A stretch of DNA of 64,000 nucleotides from contig JAUXTN010000076.1 in assembly GCA_030684355.1 (NCBI GenBank), positions 1 to 64,000 of the forward strand, read 5' to 3'. Positions 34,806-42,519 of this stretch are shown in pieces. A model generated the notes under the pieces. That model saw nothing but the letters and a program-made list of their open reading frames with translations. It was not told the DNA's origin and did no database searches. Position 1 is the stretch's first letter; each line of letters begins with the position of its first letter. A program made the translations under genes and the position numbers. The stretch comes from Pseudomonadota bacterium. Lineage in GTDB: Bacteria > Myxococcota_A > UBA796 > SXON01.

Positions 34806-36398
34806 ATGCAGGGTTCCACCGGCCGCGACGTGCTCGTGATCGACGACGACCCGTGGATCCGCGTCCTCGTGGAGCGGCTCCTCGGCGCGCGGGGCTACGC
34901 CGTGCGGTCGGTCGCGGACGGCGCGGGCGCGCTCGCGGCGCTCCAGGAGGGCTTCGCGGGGGTCGTCGTGCTCGACGTGAACCTGCCCGACATCGACGGC
35001 ACGCGGCTCCTCCGCCAGATCCGCCTCGTCGCCCCGGACGTGCCCGTCATCCTCCTCACCGGGCAGGCCTCGACCGACCTCGCGCTCGACTCCATCCGCG
35101 ATGGCGCCTTCGACTTCGTCGACAAGGTGCAGCTCGCCACCCGCCTGCCGGACGCCGTCGACCACGCCCGCCTCCAGGTCGAGTCCGCGGCCCAGTCCGC
35201 GCCGTTCGCCGGCATCGTGGCGCGCTCCACCGCGATGCGCGGCGTGTTCCGGGCCGTCCAGAGCGCCCTCCCCTCGCGCGTTCCGGTGCTCATCCGCGGG
35301 GAGAGCGGCACCGGCAAGGAGCTCATCGCCCGCGCCCTCCACGTGAACGGCCCCCGCCGGGACGGCCCGTTCATCGCGGTCAACTGCGCCGGGATCCCCG
35401 ACAACCTGCTCGAGGCCGAGCTCTTCGGCTACGAGAAGGGCGCCTTCACCGGCGCGCAGACGCGGAAGCTCGGCCGGTTCGACATGGCCCGGCGCGGCAC
35501 CTTGTTCCTCGACGAGATCGGGGACATGCCGATGGGGCTCCAGCCGAAGCTCCTGCGGGTGCTCCAGGAGGGCGAATTCGTGCGGCTCGGCGGCGTCGAG
35601 ACGCTCACGGCGGACGTGCGGGTCGTCTCCGCGACCCACCGGGACCTCGAGGAGGCCGTCGCCGCCGGCCGGTTCCGCGAGGACCTCTACTACCGGCTGT
35701 CCGTCTACACCGTGAACCTGCCGCCGCTGCGGGACCGCGCGGGCGACATCCCCGAGCTGGCCCGCCACTTCGTGCGCGTGTGCGCGGCTCGCGAGGGCAA
35801 ACCGGTGGTCGACCTCGACCCCCGGGTGATGGAGCTCCTCTCGTCCTACCGCTTCCCCGGCAACGTGCGCGAGCTGGAGAACCTCCTCGCGCACGCCGTG
35901 GTGACCGCCCGCGGCACCGTGCTCGGCATCGCGGACCTCCCGCAGCCGTTCCTGCGCGCGGTGGCGCTGGAGCGGCGGAAGCCGGTGTCCGAGGGTGGGC
36001 TCGAGGCGGACCTGGAGCCGACCCGCACGGCCTCTCCGGAGCCCCTGCCCGCGGCCCGGGAGGCGCTCCGGGAGCCGCCGCGGGAGCCGCTGCGGGAGCC
36101 CGCACGCCTTGGAATCGGGGACACCCCCGTCCGCCTGGGCCTCGACTTCACGAGCGAGCCCGCGGACGTGCAGGAGCCGACACCGTCGCGCGCCCGGGTG
36201 CTCGCGGACCTGGGGCGGCTCCCCGTGCCGGGCCGTGGCGCCCCCTTCCCCACCCTCCGCGAGGTCAGCCGCCAGCACGTGATGGACGCGCTGCGGGTGG
36301 CCAGCGGGAACAAGGCCGAAGCCGCGCGGCTCCTCGGCGTGAGCCGGATGACGCTCTACCGGACCCTGAAGGAGCTCGAGGTCGATCCCGACTTGTGA
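34806..36398 (+). CDS. NtrC-family sigma-54-dependent response regulator (530 aa)
   Basis: A transcriptional activator that remodels sigma-54 RNA polymerase. Residues 1-120 are a receiver domain with phospho-acceptor Asp57 (VVLDVNLPDIDG) and Lys in FVDKVQL. The AAA+ domain (about 140-370) has Walker A GESGTGKE (~165), the sigma-54-contact loop GAFTGA (~212), and Walker B LFLDEIGDMP. After a Pro/Glu-rich linker (about 390-480) comes a Fis-type helix-turn-helix (NKAEAARLLGVSRMTLYRTL). The ATG follows AGGAGG by five bases; a GTG two codons earlier is less likely. No kinase gene is adjacent. A dyad and a sigma-54 promoter candidate follow its 3' end. Confidence 0.94.
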   Translation: MQGSTGRDVLVIDDDPWIRVLVERLLGARGYAVRSVADGAGALAALQEGFAGVVVLDVNLPDIDGTRLLRQIRLVAPDVPVILLTGQASTDLALDSIRDGAFDFVDKVQLATRLPDAVDHARLQVESAAQSAPFAGIVARSTAMRGVFRAVQSALPSRVPVLIRGESGTGKELIARALHVNGPRRDGPFIAVNCAGIPDNLLEAELFGYEKGAFTGAQTRKLGRFDMARRGTLFLDEIGDMPMGLQPKLLRVLQEGEFVRLGGVETLTADVRVVSATHRDLEEAVAAGRFREDLYYRLSVYTVNLPPLRDRAGDIPELARHFVRVCAAREGKPVVDLDPRVMELLSSYRFPGNVRELENLLAHAVVTARGTVLGIADLPQPFLRAVALERRKPVSEGGLEADLEPTRTASPEPLPAAREALREPPREPLREPARLGIGDTPVRLGLDFTSEPADVQEPTPSRARVLADLGRLPVPGRGAPFPTLREVSRQHVMDALRVASGNKAEAARLLGVSRMTLYRTLKELEVDPDL

Positions 36399-36402
36399 CG
36401 CA

Positions 36403-36419
36403 TGTATCGTTTCGATACA
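36403..36419. promoter_or_regulatory. TGTATCG-TTT-CGATACA dyad (enhancer or terminator candidate)
   Basis: A perfect 7-bp inverted repeat with a 3-base centre lies five bases after the sigma-54 regulator stop and about 75-90 bp before the sigma-54 promoter candidate at 36492-36507. That is a usual distance for an activator-binding site. A terminator role is possible too, although the stem is AT-rich and short. Confidence 0.5.
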
Positions 36420-36491
36420 CCCCCTCGGAAGAACCGTCACTTATTCGGACGTGCCCTCCGACCATTCGGTAAAAGCGCAGGTTCTCCCATA

Positions 36492-36507
36492 TGGCACGGA
36501 AGCTGCA
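36492..36507 (+). promoter_or_regulatory. Sigma-54 (-24/-12) promoter candidate
   Basis: TGGCACGGAAGCTGCA matches the sigma-54 consensus TGGCACG-N4-TTGCA except C for the first T of the -12 element, and keeps the required GG-N10-GC spacing (GG at 36493-36494, GC at 36505-36506). It points toward the RluA-family gene at 36666, leaving a ~150-nt leader. The sigma-54 activator gene lies just upstream. Confidence 0.55.
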
Positions 36508-36665
36508 CTGGTGTCGGCCGTTGTCGGTCCCACGGCCACGCACCACCCCCGGTGCCCATCGGCACGGATCCGTGAGACCGACGCCCTCTCGTACGCCCCT
36601 CCGCCGCGCCGCCCTCACCGGGCGGCCGGCGTCGAGGGGGCGCGAGCCGAAGCCGACGATGTTAG

Positions 36666-37778
36666 GTGCCGCGCGATCCGAGGCCCCCCATCATCCGCCT
36701 GCTCGACCATCTCGTCACCCTGGGGCTCCGCGGAAACGCCGCCCGTGAGGCCCTTCGCACCGGAAAGGTGCGGATCGACCGCGTTCCCACGGCGGATGCC
36801 GGCCGCATGGTCGACCCCACGCGGGTCCGCTACGATCCCAACACGCCACGCATGGTCGTCGGTCGCGACGCCGTCATGCTCTGGTACGACATGCACCTCG
36901 CGGTCGTGTGGAAGCCGCCCGAGATGCTCGCCGTGCCCGCGCCGGGCCGTCACGACGCGGAGAACGTGCTCCGCTACGTCGGGCAGCGGCTCGGCACCGC
37001 CCTCCCCGTGCACCGCCTCGACGAGGAGACCTCGGGCGTCATGCTGGTGGCCCGCACGGACGCCGCCCAGGAGGCCCTGAAGGCGCTCTTCGAGGCCCAC
37101 ACGATCGAGCGCAAGTACCTGGCGCTGGTGCGCGGCTCGTTCCCGGCGGGGCCCCCGCGCGAGATGCGCACCATGATGGTGCGGGACCGTGGCGACGGCC
37201 TCCGCGGCAGCGGAGAGGGCTGGGGGGCGAAGCCCGCGATCACCTGGATCGGCCGGGTCGAGTCCTACGGCCGCGCCTCGCTCGTCGAGGCCCGCCTGGA
37301 GACCGGGCGCACGCACCAGGTCCGCATCCACCTCGCGGAGCTCGAGCACCCCGTGCTCGGGGATCCGCTCTACGCCGACCGCCACACCGCGGGCGCCGCG
37401 CCCCGGCTCGCGCTCCACGCCGCGCGCCTGGCGTTCCAGCACCCGTTCACCGGCGAGGACCTCCACTTCGACGCCCCGCTGGCGGACGACATGGAGATCC
37501 TGCGGCGCAAGTTCGCGGAGAAGGCCCACGGCCGGGCCCCGGGGACGACCGGCGCCGAGGCCGCCGAGCGGAGCGCGCTCCCCCCGGCGCCCCCGCCGAT
37601 CGCGCAGCCCGAGCGCACCCCGCGCGAGAGTCGGCAGCGTCCGGGTGGCCGGCAGGGTCAAGGTGGCCGCCGCGAGAGCCCGAGCGGTCGGCCGGCGCCG
37701 GAACGCCCGGGGCCCGCCGGGAAGTCCGGATCCGGTGGGCGCGGTGGCGGGCGCGGCGGCGGTCGGGGCCGGTTCTAG
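36666..37778 (+). CDS. RluA-family RNA pseudouridine synthase with RGG-like tail (370 aa)
   Basis: It isomerises uridine in rRNA or tRNA. The N-terminal ~70 residues resemble an S4 RNA-binding domain. The catalytic core has the HRLDEETSGV motif with catalytic Asp119, then IERKYLALV and ARLETGRTHQVRIHLA, both RluA signatures. From ~305 on the protein is a Pro/Arg/Gly-rich tail ending in GGRGGGRGGGRGRF, probably disordered and RNA-binding. The GTG start has no strong Shine-Dalgarno; the next in-frame Met is at codon ~48. Which base it modifies cannot be told. A sigma-54 promoter candidate lies upstream. Confidence 0.88.
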   Translation: MPRDPRPPIIRLLDHLVTLGLRGNAAREALRTGKVRIDRVPTADAGRMVDPTRVRYDPNTPRMVVGRDAVMLWYDMHLAVVWKPPEMLAVPAPGRHDAENVLRYVGQRLGTALPVHRLDEETSGVMLVARTDAAQEALKALFEAHTIERKYLALVRGSFPAGPPREMRTMMVRDRGDGLRGSGEGWGAKPAITWIGRVESYGRASLVEARLETGRTHQVRIHLAELEHPVLGDPLYADRHTAGAAPRLALHAARLAFQHPFTGEDLHFDAPLADDMEILRRKFAEKAHGRAPGTTGAEAAERSALPPAPPPIAQPERTPRESRQRPGGRQGQGGRRESPSGRPAPERPGPAGKSGSGGRGGGRGGGRGRF

Positions 37779-37873
37779 GTCCACGCCCTCCCCTCGGGGG
37801 GCGGGTCTGGCCCGCGGCGCCGGTTCAGGTCCGGCCCGCGGCGCCCGATCAGCCCCGCGGCGCCGGCTCCCGG

Positions 37874-38482
37874 TCAGGCCCGCGGCGCCGAGCCCACGCC
37901 GAGCAGCCGGCATGCGACATCCGCGAGGTGGTCCGCGATCCGCGCGTGCGGATCGCCGTCCCCGCCGTCCCCGATGCCGAAGGGGGCGAGGTCGGCGGGC
38001 TCCGTGATGGCGAACCGCACGATCAGGTGGTTGAGCGAGAGCAGCGCGAGCATACGGTCCGCGTCGAGCGGGATGCCCAGCGGCGCCAGCGCGTCGCCCA
38101 CGCGCGCCAGGAGCGGTCCGAGCCAGCGCGTGGAGACGGCCTCGGGCAGACGGCGGTTCTCCAGCACGTGGCGGAGCAGCACGCGGACCTCGAGGTGGTG
38201 GGCGCGCGCGAAGTGGTAGAGCCCCTTCACCATGACGCGCAGCCGCGCCTCCGGGTCGGGCTCGTCCGCTCCGGGGATCTCGACGTCCACGAGGCGCGCG
38301 TAGGTGCGGTCGACCAGCGCGGCGTAGAGGCCCCGCTTGTCGCCGAAGTGGTACGCGAGCGTCGCGATGTTCACGCCGGAGGCCTGGGCGATCGCGCGCG
38401 TGGACGCCCCGGCGAAGCCCTCGGTCGCGAAGAGCGGGGCGGCGGCTTCGAGGATCCGCTCGCGCGTATCGTCACCGCTCAC
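37874..38482 (-). CDS. TetR-family transcriptional repressor (202 aa)
   Basis: The N-terminal helix-turn-helix domain (residues ~5-55: RERILEAAAPLFATEGFAGAS, then TRAIAQASGVNIATLAYHF) is classic TetR. The C-terminal ligand domain is variable, with LRVMVKGLYHFARAHHLEVRVLLRHVL as in CecR/DUF1956-type regulators. A GTG start overlapping the upstream stop as GTGA is chosen; an earlier GTG at 38497 would add five residues. It is the last gene of the operon 40513-37874. The perfect palindrome overlapping that operon's -35 box (40567-40582) is a natural autoregulatory operator. Confidence 0.92.
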   Translation of the reverse strand: MSGDDTRERILEAAAPLFATEGFAGASTRAIAQASGVNIATLAYHFGDKRGLYAALVDRTYARLVDVEIPGADEPDPEARLRVMVKGLYHFARAHHLEVRVLLRHVLENRRLPEAVSTRWLGPLLARVGDALAPLGIPLDADRMLALLSLNHLIVRFAITEPADLAPFGIGDGGDGDPHARIADHLADVACRLLGVGSAPRA

Positions 38483-39060
38483 GCGCTCACCCCCCACCCC
38501 GCCACGATGGCGGAGAGCGTCAGCGCCATCTTCACCGCGCGGAACGAGGCCCCCAGCAGCAGGTCGCGGAGGCCCACGCCCATCACCCCGGCCGCGAACG
38601 TCGCGAGGCCGAACGGCACCGGCGCCACCGACGCGATCGCGATGGCGCGGACCCCGTGGCTCCGGAGCCAGTGGCCGATCCGCCAGCGCACGAGGAAGTC
38701 CTCCAGCCCCGGGCGCCCCCGCCAGGCGCGCCCCACCGTGTAGACCGCGACGCTCGCGCTAAGCGACGCGAGCCAGGTCGCGCCGAAGAGTGGCCCCAAC
38801 GCGATGCCGCCGGTGTAGCCGAGGAACAAGGCGGGCTGGAACCCGAGGCCGGGCACGGGGTCCATCGCGAAGACGGCGCCGAAGAGGCCGAGCAGGCCGT
38901 AGTCCGCCACGAGGGTCGACGAGAAGGTCGCGATGGGCTCGCGGAGCACGGCGCCCACGCCGGCGATCGCCGCCACGAGCACGAGGAGCCCGAAGCCGAT
39001 CCGCGCCATCGCCTTGGGCGTGAGGTGCGTCGGGAGCGACAGGCCATGCGGCGGCTTCAT
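38479..39060 (-). CDS. DedA/VTT-like membrane protein, diverged (193 aa)
   Basis: A polytopic membrane protein with at least four hydrophobic segments (IGFGLLVLVAAIAGVGAVL, LLGLFGAVFAMDPVPGLGF, LASLSASVAVYTVGRA, and ALTLSAIVAGWGV). The FAMDPVPGLGFQPALFLGYTGG region and SHGVRAIAIASVAPVPFGLATFAAGVMGVGL resemble the paired re-entrant VTT motifs of the DedA superfamily, but the ESxxxPxPSE signature of the gene at 15368 is replaced. The ATG overlaps the next gene's stop as ATGA. It sits in the TetR-controlled operon. Confidence 0.75.
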   Translation of the reverse strand: MKPPHGLSLPTHLTPKAMARIGFGLLVLVAAIAGVGAVLREPIATFSSTLVADYGLLGLFGAVFAMDPVPGLGFQPALFLGYTGGIALGPLFGATWLASLSASVAVYTVGRAWRGRPGLEDFLVRWRIGHWLRSHGVRAIAIASVAPVPFGLATFAAGVMGVGLRDLLLGASFRAVKMALTLSAIVAGWGVSA

Positions 39061-39890
39061 TTCGCCCAGTTCGCGGCGACGAAGGTGTAGGGCGGGAACA
39101 CCGGCGTGAAGCTGCTGTCGATCCACGCCTGCGTTCCCACGATGAGCGTCGGGACCTTGTGCCCGTTGGCCGGCTTCCAGAACGCGACCGGGCCGACGCG
39201 GATGTTGCGGTCGTGGCTCTGCGGGGAGGTCTGCCACATGCCGAGCGCGCCGATCCAGAGCTTCCGGTCGTCGGCGGGGGCGGCCTCCGTGGCGGTGGTC
39301 GGCTTGATGAGCTCGAAGAACAGGTATCCGTTGCGGTTGATGACCTCGCCGGTCCCCGAGACGTTGAGCATCTCGGTCGGCTCCCAGAACCACTCGAGCT
39401 CCCCGCCGGGCACCTCGATGTGGTGGTGGCGCCACTGCAGCTCCAGCACGACGATGACCGGCCCGGCCTTTCCCTTCAGCCGGGTCTCCGCGTCGACCCG
39501 GAGGCCCCACCCGCCGGTGCGCACACCGTCGTCGATGAGGGCGCGCTTGTTCTCGCGGGTGGCCCGAAACGCGGGATCGTCGAACGGCAGGATGCTGGAG
39601 AAGGCGCCGAAGTACCAGGTGCCGTAGGCGCGGAACGTCGCATCCCAGAACGCCACCGGCGCGATGCGCAGCACGGGCCCGACCCGCGGGAACGACGGCG
39701 TGATCTCCGCGTGCGCGGCGAGCGCGACGTGGCCGTCCGCCAGGAGGAAGTGGTCCGACTTCCAGAGCGGGAGGCGGCCCTCGGCCTCGAACATGTACTG
39801 CACCCCCTCGGGGAACAGCGCCGCGCCGACCTGGTGGGTGGTGTGGAGCTCCACTGGCGCGGCGAGCGCGCCCGCGGCCAGGAGCGCCAT
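39057..39890 (-). CDS. Exported beta-rich protein in the TetR operon (277 aa)
   Basis: The function is not recognised. A short signal-like N-terminus (MALLAAGALAAPVE) is followed by alternating hydrophobic strands and aromatic residues (for example FWDATFRAYGTWYFGAFSS, GYLFFELIKPTT), compatible with an outer-membrane barrel or a periplasmic beta-sandwich. The repeated phrase RIAPVAFW / RVGPVAFWKP suggests an internal duplication. The ATG overlaps the START-like gene's stop as TGATG. It is convergent with nothing here and shares the TetR-controlled transcript, so it is likely involved with the same ligand or lipid as its neighbours. Confidence 0.7.
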   Translation of the reverse strand: MALLAAGALAAPVELHTTHQVGAALFPEGVQYMFEAEGRLPLWKSDHFLLADGHVALAAHAEITPSFPRVGPVLRIAPVAFWDATFRAYGTWYFGAFSSILPFDDPAFRATRENKRALIDDGVRTGGWGLRVDAETRLKGKAGPVIVVLELQWRHHHIEVPGGELEWFWEPTEMLNVSGTGEVINRNGYLFFELIKPTTATEAAPADDRKLWIGALGMWQTSPQSHDRNIRVGPVAFWKPANGHKVPTLIVGTQAWIDSSFTPVFPPYTFVAANWAK

Positions 39891-40513
39891 CACTGGAGCG
39901 CTTCCGCGCGGGCGGCCATGTCGGCCATGAAGTCGCGGGTCGCGCCCGTGCTCATCCAGCGCTGCACGAACTCCGGCATGGCCTGCCCGAAATTGCTCTC
40001 GCATTCGTACGCGAGACGGGTCCAGTCCGCGCCCGCGGGGCTCGGGAGGAGGTCGTAGACGCCGCGGCTGCCCGCGAGGTCGTTCTCCTTGGTGGTGTCG
40101 AGCTCGTGGGAGAGCCGGCCCGCGGCGACGTCGAGCGCGTAGTGGTTGTGGTAGCCGATGGAGAAGCCGAACTTCGAGACCTCCCAGCGCACCCACTGGT
40201 CGGTCGGGGTGGAGGGCCGGTAGTGCTCCACCGACTTCACCGCCGTGTTGCTCTTGAGCCGGCCGGGGAAGTCGAGCAGCGCGCCCCAGACCGCCGCGCG
40301 GCCCGCGTGAATGTCGACCACGGCGAACACGCGCACCCCGCCCTCGGAGCGGGACGCGAGCGGGCGCACCACGATCTCTCGCGCGCGCAGGAGGGCCTCC
40401 TCCTCGGCGGTCACCGCGAGGGGCGCGGCGACGGCGGATGGCGCGAGCCCACCCAGCAGCGCTGCGAGGAAGAGCGCGTGCACGGCACGGAGCGGCGTCG
40501 GGAGGCGTGGCAC
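39890..40513 (-). CDS. START/SRPBCC-like exported protein (207 aa)
   Basis: First gene of the TetR-controlled operon. A signal peptide (HALFLAALLGGLAPSAVAAP) is followed by a SRPBCC/START-type helix-grip domain: VRVFAVVDIHAGRAAVWGALLDFPG, WEVSKFGFSIGYHNHYALD, SRGVYDLLPSPAGADWTRLAYECESNFG and a long C-terminal helix. Such domains bind hydrophobic ligands such as lipids or sterols. A second member of the type is encoded next door at 40612. The upstream -35 TTGACA with overlapping palindrome (40540-40582) implies repression by the operon's TetR protein. Confidence 0.8.
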   Translation of the reverse strand: MPRLPTPLRAVHALFLAALLGGLAPSAVAAPLAVTAEEEALLRAREIVVRPLASRSEGGVRVFAVVDIHAGRAAVWGALLDFPGRLKSNTAVKSVEHYRPSTPTDQWVRWEVSKFGFSIGYHNHYALDVAAGRLSHELDTTKENDLAGSRGVYDLLPSPAGADWTRLAYECESNFGQAMPEFVQRWMSTGATRDFMADMAARAEALQ

Positions 40514-40539
40514 GGGCGCTCCGGGGGGTCCGGGTCGAG

Positions 40540-40582
40540 GGTCTACGAGATCGGGCGGCGCTTGTCAATCAATCGATTGATT
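40540..40582 (-). promoter_or_regulatory. Promoter with TetR-type operator for the 40513-37874 operon
   Basis: On the minus strand a perfect TTGACA (40568-40563) lies 17 bases before TAGACC (40545-40540), a weak -10. The palindrome AATCAATCGATTGATT (40567-40582, 16 bp, perfect) overlaps the first bases of the -35 box. It is strikingly AT-rich here. The operon's last gene encodes a TetR-family repressor, so autorepression is the simplest reading. The start codon lies 27 bases downstream. Confidence 0.75.
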
Positions 40583-40611
40583 CGCGCGACGCTCCCGGGG
40601 GTTGTCGTGAA

Positions 40612-41169
40612 TCAGTGGGCCTCGGCCCAGGTCCGCAGCTCGCCGACCAGGGTGCGGGTGCCCGACCCCTGGAACGAGCGCACGAGGAAGCTCGGGACGC
40701 TGCCGCCCGGGTCGTAGAGGAGCTCGTACACGACCTTCGCGCCCGTGGCGGTCGCCGTGACCTCCCACTTGCCGGTGTCGACCACGGTGGGGACGAGCTT
40801 TCCGGTGACCTTCGCCTGGTCCGCCGCGCGGGTCCACGTGTAGCGGGTGCCGCCGGGGATGGCCTCCTGGCCCATGACCAGCACGATCTCGCGGTCGGAG
40901 ATGCCGGAGGCCTCGTGCACCTGGTAGACGAGCTCGCCGCCCGCCGTCGGCCCGAGCACGCGGCTCGCCGAGACGGAGGTGAAGTAGTCGGCGTGCGCGC
41001 CGTTCGCCGCCAGGATTCCCTGGAGCTTGCCCGCGGCGATCGGCCACTCGCACTCCGCGCGGACCGGCGCGTAGGTGCCCTGGCGATCCCCGACGAAGTA
41101 GACGCAGCCGTTCTCTTCGGCGGTGCGGGTCCAGCCCGCGAGGGCGACAGACGAGAGGAGCAGCAACAT
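40612..41169 (-). CDS. START/SRPBCC-like exported protein, second copy (185 aa)
   Basis: A short signal peptide (MLLLLSSVALA) precedes a helix-grip (SRPBCC/START) domain: YFVGDRQGTYAPVRAECEWPIAAGKLQGILAANG, ADYFTSVSASRVLG, ELVYQVHEASGISDREIVLVMG, and a C-terminal FLVRSFQGSGTRTLVGELRTWAEA helix. It resembles lipid-transfer START proteins more closely than polyketide cyclases do. It is co-oriented with the TetR operon but lies upstream of its operator, so may be separately expressed. Confidence 0.8.
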   Translation of the reverse strand: MLLLLSSVALAGWTRTAEENGCVYFVGDRQGTYAPVRAECEWPIAAGKLQGILAANGAHADYFTSVSASRVLGPTAGGELVYQVHEASGISDREIVLVMGQEAIPGGTRYTWTRAADQAKVTGKLVPTVVDTGKWEVTATATGAKVVYELLYDPGGSVPSFLVRSFQGSGTRTLVGELRTWAEAH

Positions 41170-41251
41170 CCGGGCAGTATAGACGCCGACGGGCGCGCAC
41201 GCGACCGACCGGGCCCTTCCCGGGTCGACGAACGCGGCCGTAGCGGGAGGG

Positions 41252-41269
41252 CGGCCTCACCGGAGGCCG
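41252..41269 (-). terminator. Hairpin after the gene at 41276
   Basis: CGGCCTC and GAGGCCG (41252-41258 and 41263-41269) form a perfect 7-bp stem with a 4-base loop, seven bases past the stop of the minus-strand gene at 41276. There is no T-run. Confidence 0.4.
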
Positions 41270-41275
41270 GCCGGG

Positions 41276-42442
41276 CTACGCCGCCGAGGCCAGCGCCTTG
41301 CGCACCGTGCGCGCGTAGGTGGCGGCCGTACCATCCCCGCCGGCGGTCTCTTCGAGGAAGGCGCGGGTGGCCGCCGCGTGCTTCACGAACCACCCGATGG
41401 CCTCCGGGCGCACGAGCGACCGGCCCGCCATCTCCAGCATGAGCGGGTACATCTCGGGCGCCGCGATGGGCGCGATCTGCTCGAAGAACCACCGCTGCGC
41501 ATCGGTGGTGCCGAGCTTCGGCCAGTCGCGCCCATAGCGGGCCAGCACGTCGGGACCGCCGAGGAACACGAGGCGCGCGTCGGGCTCGTAGGCCGCGCGG
41601 TTCACCGCGACCCGCATGCGGACGAGCACGGAGTCATCCGCCACGTGCACGTACCAGCGCAGGCTGCGATCGGTGCTGCTCTCGGCGGCCGAGCCCCCGT
41701 TGAGCACGAGGTGGAGCGAGCGGGCGTGGGAGGCGCCGGCCCCGCGGAAGCCGTTCCGACGGAGCTTCGGCCGCTCGGCGAAGCAGCGCTCCAGGACCGT
41801 GGTCATGCGGAGCCGCCACGCTTCGCTCTGCGCCCGCGGGACGCGCAGCGCGAGGAAGCCGAGGTGGAAGGTCACCTGCGGGGGGAGCGACCACTCGGAG
41901 AGGAGCGTGTCGACCGGGGCCTGCTCCAGCTCGTCGAGGATGGCGCTCCCCACGACGTCCGCGCCGACGAGCGCCTCGAGGAGGAGCACGAAGCTCTCGA
42001 TGCCGCGCTCGGAGACCCCGGGCACGTCCTGGTTGAGGCGGCACGCGAGGAGGGTCCCGGCCTCCTCCGGCGTGATGGCCGAGGGCTTCCAGACGGCCTC
42101 CTCGGCCTCGACCCGGAACTCCTGGAAGCCCGGCGCGAGCTCGAAGATCGAGGGGAGGCCCCACCCGCGGACCACCCCCTGCGCCACCCGGCGCGGCCAC
42201 GCGAAGCGGGCCGGCGGATCGGCCATGGCGAGGATGCGCAGCGCGTGCGTGGTCGGCTCGTCATCCTCCCGATGCCCGTCCACCACGAAGCGGATGTGGG
42301 GCCAGCCGAGCGCGAAGAGCGCGTCGTAGTCGGGCGACGAGCAGAAGCCCGGACGCAGACCCAGGAGCCCCGCCGCGCCGCCCCAACGAGGATCGTTCAC
42401 GACGATCGCCTGGCTACTCTCGGACGCCTTCACCCCGGTCAT
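41276..42442 (-). CDS. Hypothetical cytosolic protein (388 aa)
   Basis: I do not recognise a family. The protein lacks a signal or membrane helix. Features include a Trp/Pro-rich segment (RFAWPRRVAQGVVRGWG), a helix-rich middle (ESFVLLLEALVGADVVG), and a C-terminal helix ARTVRKALASAA. Segments such as EMYPLMLEMAGRSLVRPEAI and RTVRKAL recall TPR/HEAT-like pairs but are not diagnostic. The start at 42442 is preferred because GGAG lies six bases upstream; GTG at 42457 is possible. It is transcribed in the same direction as the M2 peptidase upstream. Confidence 0.7.
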   Translation of the reverse strand: MTGVKASESSQAIVVNDPRWGGAAGLLGLRPGFCSSPDYDALFALGWPHIRFVVDGHREDDEPTTHALRILAMADPPARFAWPRRVAQGVVRGWGLPSIFELAPGFQEFRVEAEEAVWKPSAITPEEAGTLLACRLNQDVPGVSERGIESFVLLLEALVGADVVGSAILDELEQAPVDTLLSEWSLPPQVTFHLGFLALRVPRAQSEAWRLRMTTVLERCFAERPKLRRNGFRGAGASHARSLHLVLNGGSAAESSTDRSLRWYVHVADDSVLVRMRVAVNRAAYEPDARLVFLGGPDVLARYGRDWPKLGTTDAQRWFFEQIAPIAAPEMYPLMLEMAGRSLVRPEAIGWFVKHAAATRAFLEETAGGDGTAATYARTVRKALASAA

Positions 42443-42519
42443 CGACGCTCCACGCACGGGGAAAGCCTACGCGCGCGACGCGAGCGCGGCCACCCGGATT
42501 TCAAGCTCGGCCCGTGGGA

